Shown piece by piece: positions 25,501 to 39,800 of a DNA stretch of 64,000 nucleotides; the first letter of the stretch is position 1, and every line of letters starts with the position of its first letter. A program made the translations under genes and the position numbers. Source of the stretch: Aphelocoma coerulescens (Eukaryota; Chordata; Aves; Passeriformes; Corvidae). The DNA lies in assembly GCF_041296385.1 (NCBI RefSeq), contig NC_091015.1:57044345-57108344 (forward strand). Direction: 5' to 3'. Below the pieces are notes generated by a model, which made no database searches, had not been told where the DNA came from, and saw only the letters and a program-made list of their open reading frames with translations.

Positions 25501-28500
25501 TCCTGGGAGTATAGAGAACAGAGACTTGGAAAAGTGAGGCAAATTTTAGTTTTAAACCTAAGTAGCTTCTCCAAACATAACCTCAGTGGCTGATGTAAAT
25601 TCTGAATTCATAACCAATACTTTGATTTGGAAATATGTTACTCTAGCTGAAGTAAAGCGTTCCTCCGCCTCAGAACTAAGTAAAGCACCTGGGTATATAA
25701 TTAGGGAAATGAAGAATTCTCCTCAAATTTAATTTTCACTTCCTCCAACGACCTAAGAAATTTCCACGTACAAGTTGCCATACTGTACAATATAAGGCAA
25801 TAAACTCTAGCCCTAACTTTCTTGGCCAGGGTAGATCAGTCATCCTCAGACAGGCAAGAAATCAAGAGCACCTTTAGGGTCATGCCTGTGAATTTTTGTC
25901 CCTGTGTACAAAACAGCCACATTTTCTAACACAAACTCTTCAGTGCAACAACGGTATTTGTGCAGCTTTGGTTGCAGATAGCAATAAAAGAATTGCAGTG
26001 AAGCCTTTGGGCATTTATCATCCCAGATTCAGAAAGCTTGCACCAGATAGGAAGAATGATACAGATCCTTGCAGGAAGTGTCTATGCTGTCAGCACCACC
26101 ACTAATGCACCATTTTAAAATACAAGGGAAGTGCTGAGCATCCCTGACAATGTGCACTTTCTAATGACCCCGTGAAGGGTTGCTTTTTCCTCTCCTCTGC
26201 TGGTCTGTAACCTGGCCACAAAGGTCCGGCAATGACATGCATATCCTCAGCCCATTGGGGATGCCTTCAAGGACTGCACTTGTCAACAGGATAATAAGGA
26301 GACTTATGAACTGATAAAAGGCTGAATTAGAAGTCCTTTTAATGGCCCACTCTGGACAGAAAAACAGTTGCAGGTCAGCTGACAGCAAAAGTTAGGTGTA
26401 GCTGAATGTCTTTTCCTAAAATCCATCTCCTTCTGCTCTGAAGACAGAGCACTTACTGTAATATTCTTGTTGCCCCAGAAGGAACCCTAGATTAGACTTG
26501 CATCTGAAGGAATAATTGGACAAGAACTAAAAAAACTTATTATTTACCAAAAGGCCTCCAACCCAAACCACGACAGAGACAAAGCCACTACATTTCACAA
26601 GACCGGTCTGAAGGGAAATTCTTGTGCGTCATTTAAAAGGCCATTTATTTTTAAAATATAGGACCCCCTAATGGAATAAATATTTCACCGCCAGCATGCT
26701 TATATATTTTTTGGCATATTAAAATGTTGCCTTCCTTCATGAAGACTTATGGTCATTCTTCAGAATTATGAGAGTGAAAATCCAACAGGACAGTCCGAGG
26801 GGATGGCTAATTATAGGGTATCTTTGTTCTGAAAAGACTCAGCTAAGAAAGTTAAAGAATAAAAACTGTAAATATTGACCTTGCCATCAGCTTCTAAATG
26901 TATTTTTCTTGGCAGGAGTATTTTGAAATTCCTCCCGAATAACCTTTTGATAATATTTAAACTTTATTTTTACATACTATTTGAAAACAAACCAGTTTGT
27001 TGAATCTTTTTGTTCTGCAAATTTAGCAATCATATGAGGTCTTTTGTTGGAACAAAACCAATATTTTAACACTGAGACATCCAAAACTTCCTGCAAATTA
27101 ATTATCACATAGTACAACCTCATAGAACAGCAATTACAGCACTGGCAAAGTTACCTTAAAGGTTAAAAGAACTTTTCCCGAAGTAATAGCTTCATGTGCT
27201 TCAATCTTTTTCTCTCAAAGCTCTAGAAGAGTAGAGAGATGGGAGATGGGGCTTGAAGAAGTACAAGAATCCCAGACTGCACTACAGGAACCAGGGGTTT
27301 TTTTAATTTTATCTCAATTTTTCTTGTAAAACCATGCTTTGATAAAGATTTAACCTTTCACAGTTAGAATTCCAGAAGACTGTAAGGAGAATTTAAGTTA
27401 AGAGTGTTAAATCTACAAGTGGTGAGCAGACAAAATGGTAATCATTGTTGTACCTATTTTTAAAATGACAATATGTTTGTCATTTTTAAAAATTTTTTTG
27501 TTTAAGTTGCTGAATGAAAGAGAGCATGACTGTAGGAATTGATGTCCATTTCTCTCATTTTTTAAGACATGGTAGAAGTTCAAGGGCAGTGTAAACTCAG
27601 GCAGGGCAGGATGTGCTCAATGTCAGTCTTTGAGATTGTAAATTCTGAAGTCAATTAAAAACAGAAAAGAAAAAGAAAAATCCTTTACATAAGCATTTCA
27701 AAAACATGGGGGTTTTGTGCTGATTTTTTGAAAATAAATAATCTGTTCTAGAGACACTGTTTTTGTTCAGTCAGTAATAAATCAAAGAAACAGCAGCTAA
27801 AGCATTTCTGTATAGCCTGAAGTCAGATGCAACAGTTACTCTGTACCTTCAGGAAAGCCAGAAAGCCAAATGCCAGTGGATTTTTTCCCTGTCTCCACAA
27901 GAAAACTGTATCCTTTATCGGTGAACAGGAACGCTGTTCTGACCATGACTGTAAAAAAAATGCCACAGGAAGAGCCAGGGACCAAGATAAATAATTACAA
28001 CCCTTTTAAAGGCTTCACAAACTAAACCCAATATGACAAAACTCTACAGAATTTGCAGCAGATGAGTGTTTTGATTCCCAGCAGATGGTCATGATGTACC
28101 ATGAGAAGTTGCCTTACATACCAAGCTGCAACCTGAATCCTGTGCTGTCTTCCACTTCAGGAAAAGCATCAGGTGTAAATGAAGTGCATCACAGTAAATC
28201 AGTCCAAAGTAAACAGCTGAGAAAGAAAACCATTCCTCTGCACTAGAGATCTGTGATCACCAACAGCAATGATTTTACCTGACTGACATGGATGCTAACT
28301 AACCCCTTAATCATTGCTTTTCCAGGTGGTATCACTGCCAGAGATTGCTTACTCAGACTGACTGACATGGAAAACTACTCATCAGCTTTTTCAGAGTGAA
28401 AAATTTAGTAGACAACCTTCCCTCTGAAGAGCTTTGCTGAGTTGTTCAGGCATCTGCCAAATGTCTCCTAAACACCTTTCTCTGTATTCCCAAAGCCGGT

Positions 28501-31500
28501 CGTGGTTTAAGCGTCAACTTCTTACAATCAATACCTACAGAGCAAGCACAACAGACATGAGGATTTATTTGAAAACTTTGTTGCCTGGACTATTTGTCAA
28601 CATTGTCCATCAGTTCACATTACAATGAGTACTCTGAGGTGAAATCCGGAATTTGAATCCATACTTGCCTTTGCATAAAAACCATGCCTTCTGTTCCAGA
28701 CCTGTTGTTGACTTGCTGAGCCTGTTGGTAAATCTTGCTTCCACATATATTGAATTATTTGGTAATATTGTTCTCTAACATCTATCTTCCAAGAAGAAGA
28801 CCATGTGCCATATATAAAATATATTTTTGATTGTAGGTTGTGGCTGGTACTTAAATCTGGAGAAAAATGGCTCTCAGAAATTATTTTTATTATTTTGTTT
28901 TGCAGAGCAGCCAGCAGTACATTCTCTGCAGTATAGATAAGACTGTTTAGTAAGAGGTTCATTAACAACTCCATCTCACCCTCACAAAAAAAACAAAATC
29001 AGCAAGCAACTAGGTGTAGGTATACAACTGAAAGAAATCATGAGAACTACTGTAAAGTATTCTAATTTGGCATAAATGTAGCCAGCAAAACAATCAAATG
29101 TGCTTCCAAGTATTCCCATTACCATTTGCTCATGACATTTTTCGGAAAATGGCTCCAGAAGATAGATGCCTGTCCATTAGCCAAAAATCTAAATGTGGTA
29201 ACAGTTGTCTAAGGAATTGTAGGCCAAGTCCAGATAGAAAGCTGAAGCAGCTCAGAGATTGAGCAATCCTGGAACCAAACAAGACAAAGACATACAAGAT
29301 GTGATTGTAAGATGGCATCATACATGGAAGAACTCCCTTATTTTCTACTTTGTCAAATCTCCAAATTACATCACATCATTTTAGAAGCAGAACTGTTTTT
29401 TACACTTAAGCACAGAGCACATGAAAATTCAAGGAGAATAAAGGATCCTCCAAGCATGACACACAAAACCTTCCTATGGCTTGGCTGCTGGTTATCACAG
29501 CTGTCCTTTTTTAGGCTTTGTTGACCACTCCAGATGTTCATCTTCAACACTCTGTCGCAAAGTCCCTATGGGAACATCTGTTATCTTGGCTACAGAGAGA
29601 TGATAAACAGTACTGAGGTCCTGGACATAGACAGTAAAGTATAGACTAGTACAGCTGTACTGCAGAGATCATGAGATGTAGTAATAGATCCCTTCTCTTG
29701 GTGGAGGCTGGTGGTATTTGACAGTGGGTAGGAAAAACTGACACAGGCAATGCTGGGAGACAGTTTCCAGCCTTGGGTAAAGATCCTACTGCAACAGTCT
29801 CAAAACAGGGCAGGCAAAGCACATCCCAAAGAGCCTCTGCTGACTCATAGGTGTTAGTGGTGTCAAACTTAACTGGGATCAAGGAACAGTTGCAGACATG
29901 TGGTGAATCATTCTTCCAGTTTTATTCTAGGCAAAAACTCCCCACTCCCCCAGCCATATTATTAAAGCATAAAACATTTTCAAAAACTGCTTCAAACCAA
30001 CTTTAAGACAACAAAATAGTTTCTCCCTACACCCTTCTCCTCCCAGTTACTTAGAGAAGCTTTTCTCGTTTTGTCGTTCTGTTCATTGTATCTCTATTTG
30101 TTTCCATCCATTACAGGGAAGGGCTTCACCTTCAGATTCCTGTTGAGAAATGTAGCATATCCAAGCAAGGCATTAAAACTGTTCCTCAAAGGTCAATTTA
30201 TTTCTTTTTAAAATACCATTTGCAATGGTTAGGAGAAGGGGATTATTTTAACTGAAATTGCGACAAAGGATTTATTGTCTGACAGTGTTACTGCTATCTG
30301 AATAATCACCAGCATGTTATCTGCAGATGGTTTTACGTGCTAATATAAAAAGATGTGTTTGTAGTTCTTCCATTATCTAGAACATGACTGTTAAAAAGTC
30401 TGGAGATTTTACCAAAAAAATTAAGAAAAATTATTTAGGCAGCTAAGTTCCTTTTGAGCTCAGCATGAATTTAGGAAAATAAATGCAATTTGGGACCTCA
30501 GAGACCTGTCTGACTCAGACTCCTTTTGGCTTCCCAAATCTACAGTGGCAGATTACGTGAATGATTGCTGGTTTAGCACCCCGTTTGTAAACCAGACAAT
30601 ATTTTTCGCAAATAGGTTTTTATTATTATTCCAAAATAAAAGAAAAGAAAAAGAAAATAAGTCTTTCATACATAAAGAGCTCCCCAAAGGAACTGCACTG
30701 CAGCAAGTTCAAAAAGTTACATGAAATAGAAGAGTGCCAGATGTGCCTGGAAGACTATGCACTCTTGATCATCACTTTTCCAGTTTTTGTTGGTCTGAAA
30801 CTCAGACTAATGACAAATTTCAAGCTGATGAAACAATTTTCATCATGCCTTGATGTTTGGAGAATAAAGTCAACAGAAATTGTCATGTAATACATGAAAA
30901 TGTTCTCAAGTTCCACGCACTGAATGAGGGCAGTCAAGGGATTATTGCTGTTAGCAGCAATGTAAACTAGCTTAAATGCCCAAGCAGAATAACTCACATC
31001 ACCTCAAACGTCTTCTTACAGAACCCTGTGGAATAAGGTTTCTTTCCATTAACAGTTTTAAATACACTAAACTTGGTGCTGACACTACACTGAATATAAT
31101 TTTCTGGTTTCACTATTCTGAAAGAAGTGAGGGAAAAAGAGGCCACTGCATTAAGGTCTGGAGATAAAGTGCATTGTGGAGCTGAAAGACAGACTTATCA
31201 GCCTCATTCTGTTAATCATCAAAGAGATGGAAAATTTCAACACTCAAATATAGAAGGTGCTATTCATTAAAGAAACTGTTGTTTAGAAAATAAAAAACTT
31301 GCTTGATTTTGCTAGTGAAAGAAGTCAATGGGTTTTTTCATCACCTATGAACTTCTTTAAATTGAAATTTAGTATTGCCTCAAACAGACTGCTGAATTTC
31401 TTCCCACACAGACTTACTAAACATCCAGATGTTACCACCTCAATGGCTGATATTTGACCTCCTTCTATTAATGGTTTCACACTTGATATTTCCCGTCTTG

Positions 31501-32189
31501 TGTACCATCTGGTTGCAATGAAAGCATTCCAGCAATTTGCACATCTTCTCAGCCCAGAAATCTTATGTAAAAACCTGCTTATGCAGCTCTATAAATCTGT
31601 TAGATCTTTAGTATCTTGACCACTTCAGCAATACTTTCCCCTGCAGGATGTAGTTTGCTGATTTTGCTGACACTGAAGTTAGTACCAGTCAGGAAATCTC
31701 TTTAATCTCTGTTGCAGCATCCTGCCCTGGTATAATGGATGAGGAAGACCATGAGGCTATATAATTCCATGATTAACCTCAATCCTTCCATGTTGCTGGA
31801 TCTTTGATGACATTCAGATTGGATTCTGTCTTTTCAGGACTTTTTATAGTCATTATGGAGGTTAAATGTCAAAGATATTCCTTGTAAAACCTTGATGAGT
31901 AAATATTCATAATAAATTTTCAACAAAGGCACAATTCCAGTCCTCAGAAAAACATCTCATGTGTAAAGCCAACAATATAGAATAAAAGAATAGTGGGTAT
32001 ATGTAGCATCACAGTATTTTTAGCCAAAAGTTATTGATGTGTTATTCTTCACATCAGCTCCCAGTTTTTTGACACTGCTTTTTGTCCCAAGTCATTATCA
32101 AAAGCTGTTTCACCGTAAGAACTTGCACTGTTACATCATTGTGCACATTTGCTCTTCTGGGACACAGTGTTTCACTACGTCACATATCA

Positions 32190-32213
32190 TTTATCACATA
32201 AACGTGTGATAAA
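32190..32213. repeat. Perfect 9-bp inverted repeat with 6-bp spacer
   Basis: TTTATCACA at 32190-32198 pairs with TGTGATAAA at 32205-32213 across the spacer TAAACG. It could form a short hairpin or be a palindromic protein-binding site. No transcript context supports either, and in 64 kb such a repeat may occur by chance. Confidence 0.7.
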
Positions 32214-33229
32214 AGATGCATTTCTGGGGCTAATGAAAATGCCCCACTCTTGGTCCTTTCACACCATGAGAGGGCCCTGTCTAACAAAACCTTTGGGAAC
32301 AGTAGCTCACCACTTCTGAAAGTGTTGCTGGGGGCAGCTCTAGCTTTGATTACCTGGGTCAGTGGACCTCAGGATCTTGATCCTGCACCTCTTTTCCCCC
32401 TGTAACCCCCAAAGCCTTGCAATTTTTATGAGAGACCTGAATGGAACCTGAAAGGATCTCAAGCATACTGAACATACCCAAAGTGGTGGTAATGCGTCAT
32501 GGCAGCCTCTGAAGTTATTTAAGAAGCATTTTTCTGTGCAGTTCAGTGCCCTTTTGGCATAGGTACTGTATTTTGCATGTACTCTGCAACATAAACCAAT
32601 CCAAACTAAGTTCATCTCTCACTTTTACTGTTTCTCTCTATCTTAAGGTAAAATACTGCAATCTAAGACTTGTGAGATTAATGCTGCCCTGGTGATGTTG
32701 CAATGGTGAGAAGAGAGTGACTAAACCAGACAATGAAGCTTTTTATTGCCAAGCATTAAACCATGCTTTCTGTCAATTGCTCTCAAGTGGCATCATAGAG
32801 CCCCATCTCCCCAGAGCATAACTGCCCAGAGTTTCCAGGCAGCCATGAAAAAGAGCTCTGAAGCTGTAGTTTCTTTGAAGTGGCATGGGCTCATTTTTAA
32901 AATAGCTTTGAGCCGTCATCCCTATTTCCAAATGTTGTTTTACCAGGTCAGTGATTTCCACCTCAGCAGGCTGTCTAACTCATCTCTGCTGTCCCACAGC
33001 TGGGTCAGCCGTAGTTGCATCGTTGCTGATCAGCATTTCACCAGACTAGAAGTCTCCAAAACATTCTTCCTCTGGTCATTTACCTCATTCTTTGCTTCCC
33101 GTGCTCCTAGGAGAGTCCTAGCTGATGTTCAACACATAGACATTTTCTTATCCTATGGGTATGAAAAATTATTGTTCTCTTCACCTTATCAGCAGTTTTT
33201 CATGGCTTGGAAATGAGGGCTGTGATGTC

Positions 33230-33830
33230 CCTGATTAGCCATTCCTTCTTCAGGAGAAACACAAATAAATCCAATCTTTCTTCCAAGACTGTATTTTCCA
33301 GGCTCATGCTCTTTGTCATTACTCTTCTCTGTACTCTTTCCAAGTACTTATGTCCTTCTCAATGTGCAAGCCCCCCAGCTAGACACAATTTCAGCTGTGG
33401 TTGTGCTGTGCCACAGTTCTTGGGCTCTTCCATCCATGTGTCTTATTGGCCATCCTCTATGGAGCCCAGTTTTTGCTTTTCTTGTAGCTCCACAACTTTG
33501 TTGGCTCATGTTCAGCTTGTAGGCCCTTTCCTATTGGTGTGCTGCCTAGTTTCCACTCAGCATCTGCACACCCCACACTTGTCCCTGTGGAAAAATGCTT
33601 TGTTTCATTTTGTTTCCATGATGTATTTCCAATATGTCAAGATTTCATTGGGGTCTAACCTTGCACTTCTCCCCAGCTTGGTGTCATTTGCACATTTAGT
33701 ACAATACCTTATTCTATCCTTGGGTCAGACCTGGAAATACTGCATTATATCAGACTCAGATTAAATCCCTGTGAAACTCTGCTCACTGCATCCATTTGAC
33801 TTCACAGATGATGTGGTTTTCTAGAAGCTT
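33230..33830 (-). mobile_element. Ancient CR1-like LINE fragment, antisense
   Basis: On the minus strand the order of blocks matches CR1 ORF2. The catalytic-box equivalent reads KCANDTKLG at about 33675-33705 (intact: KFADDTKLG). The conserved C-terminal region corresponding to the block usually followed by a TGTACTCTTTCC-like antisense string lies at about 33325-33345. Many substitutions and indels separate it from the family pattern, so it is much older than the copy at 18764. The 185-codon plus-strand frame at 33207-33764 is antisense to it and meaningless. Edges are approximate. Confidence 0.6.
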
Positions 33831-36800
33831 TGGCTCACCCCAGAATCTTCAGTTTGTCTTGACCATGCTTCTCCACCATCTTTACGAGTGTTATGTTTAA
33901 GATATGACACTTACTGCTTTTGCTTTGCCCACAAAATCTATGACTATGGGAAATTACATTGGCTTGACAGACAACTAAGAGCAGAGAAAGGTAATTAACA
34001 GTTGTGGTGAACAGCAACCTGTTAGACTTCTGTAGAAGGACCATTTTGACTGGTATTTCATATTGGAAATAAATTGAATTTCCAGAAATGCACCCTGAAA
34101 ATAAGTAGCATATCACCAATTTTCAGCCCAGCACCTGCAGACCACCCTCAGGGGAAAGTCTGCCAGACATGAAGAAGGTTTGGTTGAACACTCACACAGA
34201 AATATGGGGAGATTGTTGCGGTCCTTCTTAGATTGGGCCAGGGCTGACAGTATGAGAGACAAGGGTAAGTGCTCTGGCAGTTACATTTTTAACATTTGTG
34301 GATTTTACATGTGTGTATGAGCCAAACTGAAACCTCATGACGTGTCTTGGACACTGGTAGCTGTTGTGACACAAACAGGTCATGAAATCCCAAACCCCAA
34401 AATCCAAGAATTGTTTACCCAATAGCAGATAAGTGTAACACATCTGCTTTTGAAAGATTTTGTTGCTGGGACTTTTTGTAAAAAACAAAGAGCCCAGAAA
34501 CATGACACTTCTCATCAAACATTTGGTTATAACTGATGCTTAATTAGGCAAAGAAAATATTCCCAGGGCTTCACTAACCACAAGTCAAATTAAAAAAAAT
34601 GGAGCAGCTGCATTCCTTGTTTTGTGGGAGTATTCCACATTTGAAGCTACGAGTGTTTCCTCACTGACTCACATTGCATGAATCCATTATAATCATCTAC
34701 AAAATAAAGGGAAATTAATTTGTTTTTCTCTGTGTGAATAAGCAGCTTTCTTAAACTCACCTTTCCTACCAATCAAGAGAGCACTAGGATTTCTTGGAAC
34801 ACAAAGGCCAGGTCATTGCATTACTACACTCCCCTTTCACAAGCACAGGGTTGCTCCATCTTAAAAATATTCATGTTGTTTTGCCTCCCGCTGCTCCTAT
34901 GAATAGGGTGTTGCAAGATCCCCTTACTCTAATAGCTAGACAGCTCCTACTTTCCAGCTTGAATTTATTCATGCCTAGTTTATAATCTTTTGCTGTACTT
35001 TATCAAAGAGCACATGCTCAGTTGTCGGGATCCATATTACTTGCATCTGATGGTGCATGCCTCTCTTCCCCTGTTTCCACTTCAGCCCTACCAGGAATGG
35101 ATATTCAGTGAAGAAAACCAATGGGGAAAGCCACAAGGGTTGTGCCGGAATCTTGAAAGTACTGAATGTAACATTAACTGAGCAATGTCTGAGTCAGTGA
35201 AGCAAAGCATTCAACCTAGCATTGATTATCTTTCCCGTCATTGTCAGCCACTTCAGCTCTCGCAGAAATTCATTCAGCTTGGTTAAAATTTCTGGGAAGG
35301 GAAGGTTTCCTCTGTTGCCTGTCCAAGTCCACAGCTCTTAGAGTGGAAAACAAGGAAAAATCTCTTTTAGCAGACGGATGATGGAACTTGTCCTTATTTC
35401 TGGCTCCTTGAAATCTTTTCTTCTCACACACAGGGTTCACGTGTGCTAAGCTACTATCATGATTGTGTGTGTTAGCACTCCTCCGAGCCTTTCCAATCTT
35501 AAATAGAATTCTTTAGGTCAGTAGGGAGAATCCATAGGTCTCCACTAGCCCTCTTTGAAATGCCCTTCCCCAGGGCACTGAGCAGCATCAGTGACATGAG
35601 ACATGGTGAAGGCATGACCCAAAAGTAGAGGAAGTCTGTGAATGTTTGTGTTCTAATGCTGCCTGACCATTCCACTGTACAGCACTGCTCAACCAGGCTC
35701 CTCAGGCCAAACCTGGCAGGGTGATTTGGTGTGGGACCTCACTGTGGCCTCCTGGGGTTCAGAACAAGGTTACCAAGAAGAGGGAATCGCCTTGGAGGAC
35801 TTCAAGGCCCAAAAGGTCACAGGCTTGTGCAACATGATCTGAACTCAGCTCTGACCCTTCTTGGAGCAGAGATCCCTTCCTGCCTGAGCGACTCTGGGAG
35901 TCTGTGCACACAGAAGACACAGATGGGTGATCTAATCCATGACCAGCTCACGGCTAACATCCTTCATGCATATAAATTCCCAAGTGTCAGCCGCTAACAA
36001 GCTCTGCAACTGAGAGCTGGAAATGAAGGAAGGTAAATAATCCAACACTACAAATACAGAAAGCAAGATGAAACAGTCATGGTTATGTCAAAGTAGATAC
36101 TGAGTATTGGAAAACTGAATCATGCTGAAGAGCTGTGTAAAATAAGTTGGCCTCTGTTTTCAGTTACAGAGACTTCAGTGCCTCATTCTGAGATTCTGGC
36201 AGGCCTATTTCCTGGATATCATCTACTGGAAAATGATTGACTCCTCTTTGGCATAGCACCGGATCATCTTTGGAATTTAAGTTTCCTTATGTTTCACAAG
36301 CGCTTTGAATTATTAGGAAATGGAAACATCAGAATACAAGTGTTCAGTAATAAATTCTATGACTATATTGTCCAAGTGACAGATCTGTGCAGTATCACCT
36401 GTTTAATGCTGGCTATTTTTAAACCTAGAAAGCATTTTATTTCTGTGCAATACTATTGTTTTTACTGTCAAATTGCCCAACAATGTTTCTAGATTCCACA
36501 ACTTCTCCAGAAAGTTCTTTACACCCATAATGTTGCAGGCAGGAAAATTACTACAACAAGTGTTGCCATTGCTGACCCCACTTGTTACATGGTCAGTTCA
36601 GAAGCTGATAAGTGATTTAACCATTTTGACAGGATGGCATTTAAAATAAATTTATCCAGAATAATTCCTTCATTGTATTGGCTCTTGCAGTCAGACAGCA
36701 AAACCTAAGAGTGCATGTAAATTGGCCCTTGCTTAAATACACAGCGTGCTAATAAAAAGACAAAGCATGTTGCTGCAGCACAGTACATTTGCCACACTCC

Positions 36801-39800
36801 TTCAGTTTGTTCCAGAACTCTCATGCTAATGCCTGTCCCAAGCAGAATGGGTGATCCATTTTTCTGAATTGGTTTCATACAATTCACTTGAGTAAATTCA
36901 CAAGGCATAAATGCTAAATGTAACTAGACTATTTCTCCCAATCAAAATGTAAGTGAAAAAGTACAAAAGAACCAGAAAATGTGTTCCCTTCCCAAATTAA
37001 ACATCATAGCATTACATGTCCTGGCTGTCTCCAATAAAGGTCATAGACTATAATATTACGGCACTTTTGAGCCTTTCACATTCCTGTGAATGCATAAAGA
37101 TTGCATATCCACTTCTGACTGCAATGTTGCCTCAATTTGTTGTATAAGTTGTATTGAAATATTTGGTACAAAGTTCATGTTTTGAGGGAAATTGTCTTTA
37201 TATTTCAATTCTCCTTCTATCTTCATTTGACAGGTCTCCTGCTCTTCCACTTCCAAATACCATTTGCATTCCTCCACTCTAGCTCAGGAAACTGCTGGTT
37301 TCTGCTCAGTTGCTCCAAGTTGCCATGCTAGAGCATCCCGCATCACACAGGAGATGGGGAAATCTATTGTATGCAGGATCTGGGACCACATGGTTGCAGA
37401 CACTGAAGGATATTTTTTGGGGTTGAGTTATTAGCCAAGAAGACCCAATATTGGCAGCTCTTTCCTGGCTATCCAGTCTATATATGACTCCCTAAACATC
37501 TCAAGGCTGTTACTCGCTCAGACTCAGCCTTCACACATCATTGTTGTGCTGGTAGAGAAAGGATTGAGCATGAAACCCAGTGGCAGGGTACAACTGGTGG
37601 CATTGTGGGTCTTTGGCAAGCCTTTCTGAAGCTTTTTGAATATTTGATCTGGGAAAACTTCAACACTAAAAAAAGGTGTTATCCTGTAAAAAGCAATGGT
37701 TTTGTTGCAGTTTCCTTCACCAGCCCTTAGTCCTTAAACTCACTTTATTGACACTCTGTTGCAAATCAAGCTTCTTCAAACATTACTCCATCAAAAACCT
37801 GCCAGAATTATCCCTATTCCTCTTACTAAGGCTAAACACTTTATTTCCTCAGTCTCAATTTCATCAGCCACTGCTAAACCTTACCCCAGGCCTTTTCCAG
37901 GGTAAGTCCCAAGCCCCACTCCTGGGCTAGAACTTAGAGACCTCTCAAAATGTCTTGTAATCCTGAATTGTTTCCCACAAGCAACATGCTGACTTCATTG
38001 GATGCTGGAGTGGACACCTCTGTCTCACAGCAAGCTTCTGATGCCTCAGCCTCACAGGTCCACCATTGCAAAAAGAACATGGAGCTACTCAAGTCCTGGG
38101 ACAATTCAGTTCAGCCACAGCTGTGCATTCAGCTCAGTCAACTTCTCTGATATATACATACCATGGTGGCTGAGCAAACCTGTGGGGCCAATACCAACAT
38201 ACCTCTCTGGAGCTTAATTTAGGAAGGCACCGATTGACCATGGTTGTGTCTTCTCTGCATGCACTGGCCAGTTCTGATCAGTAGCAAGCCAATGGTAATG
38301 GGCTCTTTGCCCAACTGCATTTGGCATGTGGCCGCTGCCATCACATCCTGTCTTTTCACTGCAGCTGGGTTCATATTTTGAAAACTCTGCTTTTCATTCT
38401 TCAGGAATTTATCACACAATCAAATTAATCTCTGGTACCTCTTCTTAATGTATAAAAGTCATGTCTACAAATTTTAGAAGTGTAATAGGAAACGGAGTGC
38501 ATTTTCCCACTGTGGAAATTCCCATTAAGTTTTACTTATATACCCAAAGTAGCTTCAGAGATTTTTAGAGAACTTTACTTTTAAGGTAGAAAACTTATCC
38601 AGAACTTGGCAGGACATGTATCTCAAGTGTTTCAAGGGGGATGACAGTGTTTCTGTATATTTGTTGTTTTCACCTACAGAATGAAGAAAAGTTCAGCCAT
38701 AAATAATTTCCATGCTTCGTGTTCTGGTAGAAATACCACCATTTCTTCAAGTAAAACCAGATTCAATGTAAAAATCATACCTTATCATTTTTTCAGACAA
38801 TCTGATTTATAGGCACTGCTGTGCTTGCTGCTAGCCATTCTGATGGCACTCTTGTACTTCTCTGTTCCTAACACTATCTCATTTTGTGGCAATAAAATCT
38901 TGTGTGTAGCCCTTTTAATGGGCTTTCTCTCATTTTTTGGATAGAAGTTGATTATAGCTAGTCACTCAAAGTCACATCCTCTACTTAAAAGAAATTTGTT
39001 TAACTAAATTAGCCATTAATTTTGACTGTACAGCACATTGCCTTTCCTTTCTCTGTATCCACATATCAGTTAGATGAGAAATACACAAAATAGAAACAGA
39101 ATTGGTACCACTTTGTCATCATCCTTTTATGTTGGGTAAAAACTTTCAGGGGCAATACAGTGCCTTGAAAGAACTAAGCAGGTTGATCCTGTCTCAGGAT
39201 GAGATTTTATGTACAGTGCTTCTTGCCACACAATATAAGTACAAATACATATATATATAAATACATATATATGTAGTATAAAAGTATACAGAATACCAGA
39301 CTGTAATCAATTTATGGAAATATTATTTTTTCCCACCTCTTTTTCCAAGAAAGTACAGTACCCCTCTGTACACAAGGAGAATTTCTACTGAGTTGTATTC
39401 CCAGTAGTCTGGAAATCATTCTTGTCATGTGCTGCCGAAGAAGAAATGCTCATGTATTTAGTTTGTCTGGGAAGGCAGAGGCTACTAAACACAGGGCCTG
39501 GAAAAGATGGGATGTTTTGGAATTTCTAGAAAAGGACAGTGGTTTGATTTGCATAGTTTTGCTGCTGACTGGTGGCACGAAATTCGGACAGCATCTGTTT
39601 TATTGCATCACCATTACTGGACATCACGTGATATGATAAGACTGACCCACCCTGGAATGACTAATCGAGTGGGATGCTTTAAAAGGTTTTTTTCTTTTTT
39701 ACAACCCTCAATTACAGAAACCACATTTTCCAGGGTAAAAAACAGTAACTTTTAAGCATGTGTGAATGTGTATGTGTGTTGTGCTTTTTGCCTTTTGGAT

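Larger units (their letters stand above)
19004..33229. other. Intergenic DNA, no gene recognised
   Basis: A long stretch without a recognised gene. It holds a T-rich low-complexity run at 19511-19549, a GC-richer patch at about 19550-20330 with no family I recognise, and otherwise AT-rich sequence with low CpG. Open frames such as 19757-20119 (+, 120 codons), 28615-28974 (-, 119 codons) and 32746-33216 (+, 156 codons) carry no domain or motif. Whether conserved regulatory elements lie here cannot be judged from one genome. Confidence 0.55.

Noticed and set aside
33207..33764. 185-codon plus-strand open frame
   Set aside because: It lies antisense over an old CR1 reverse transcriptase region and has no known domain.
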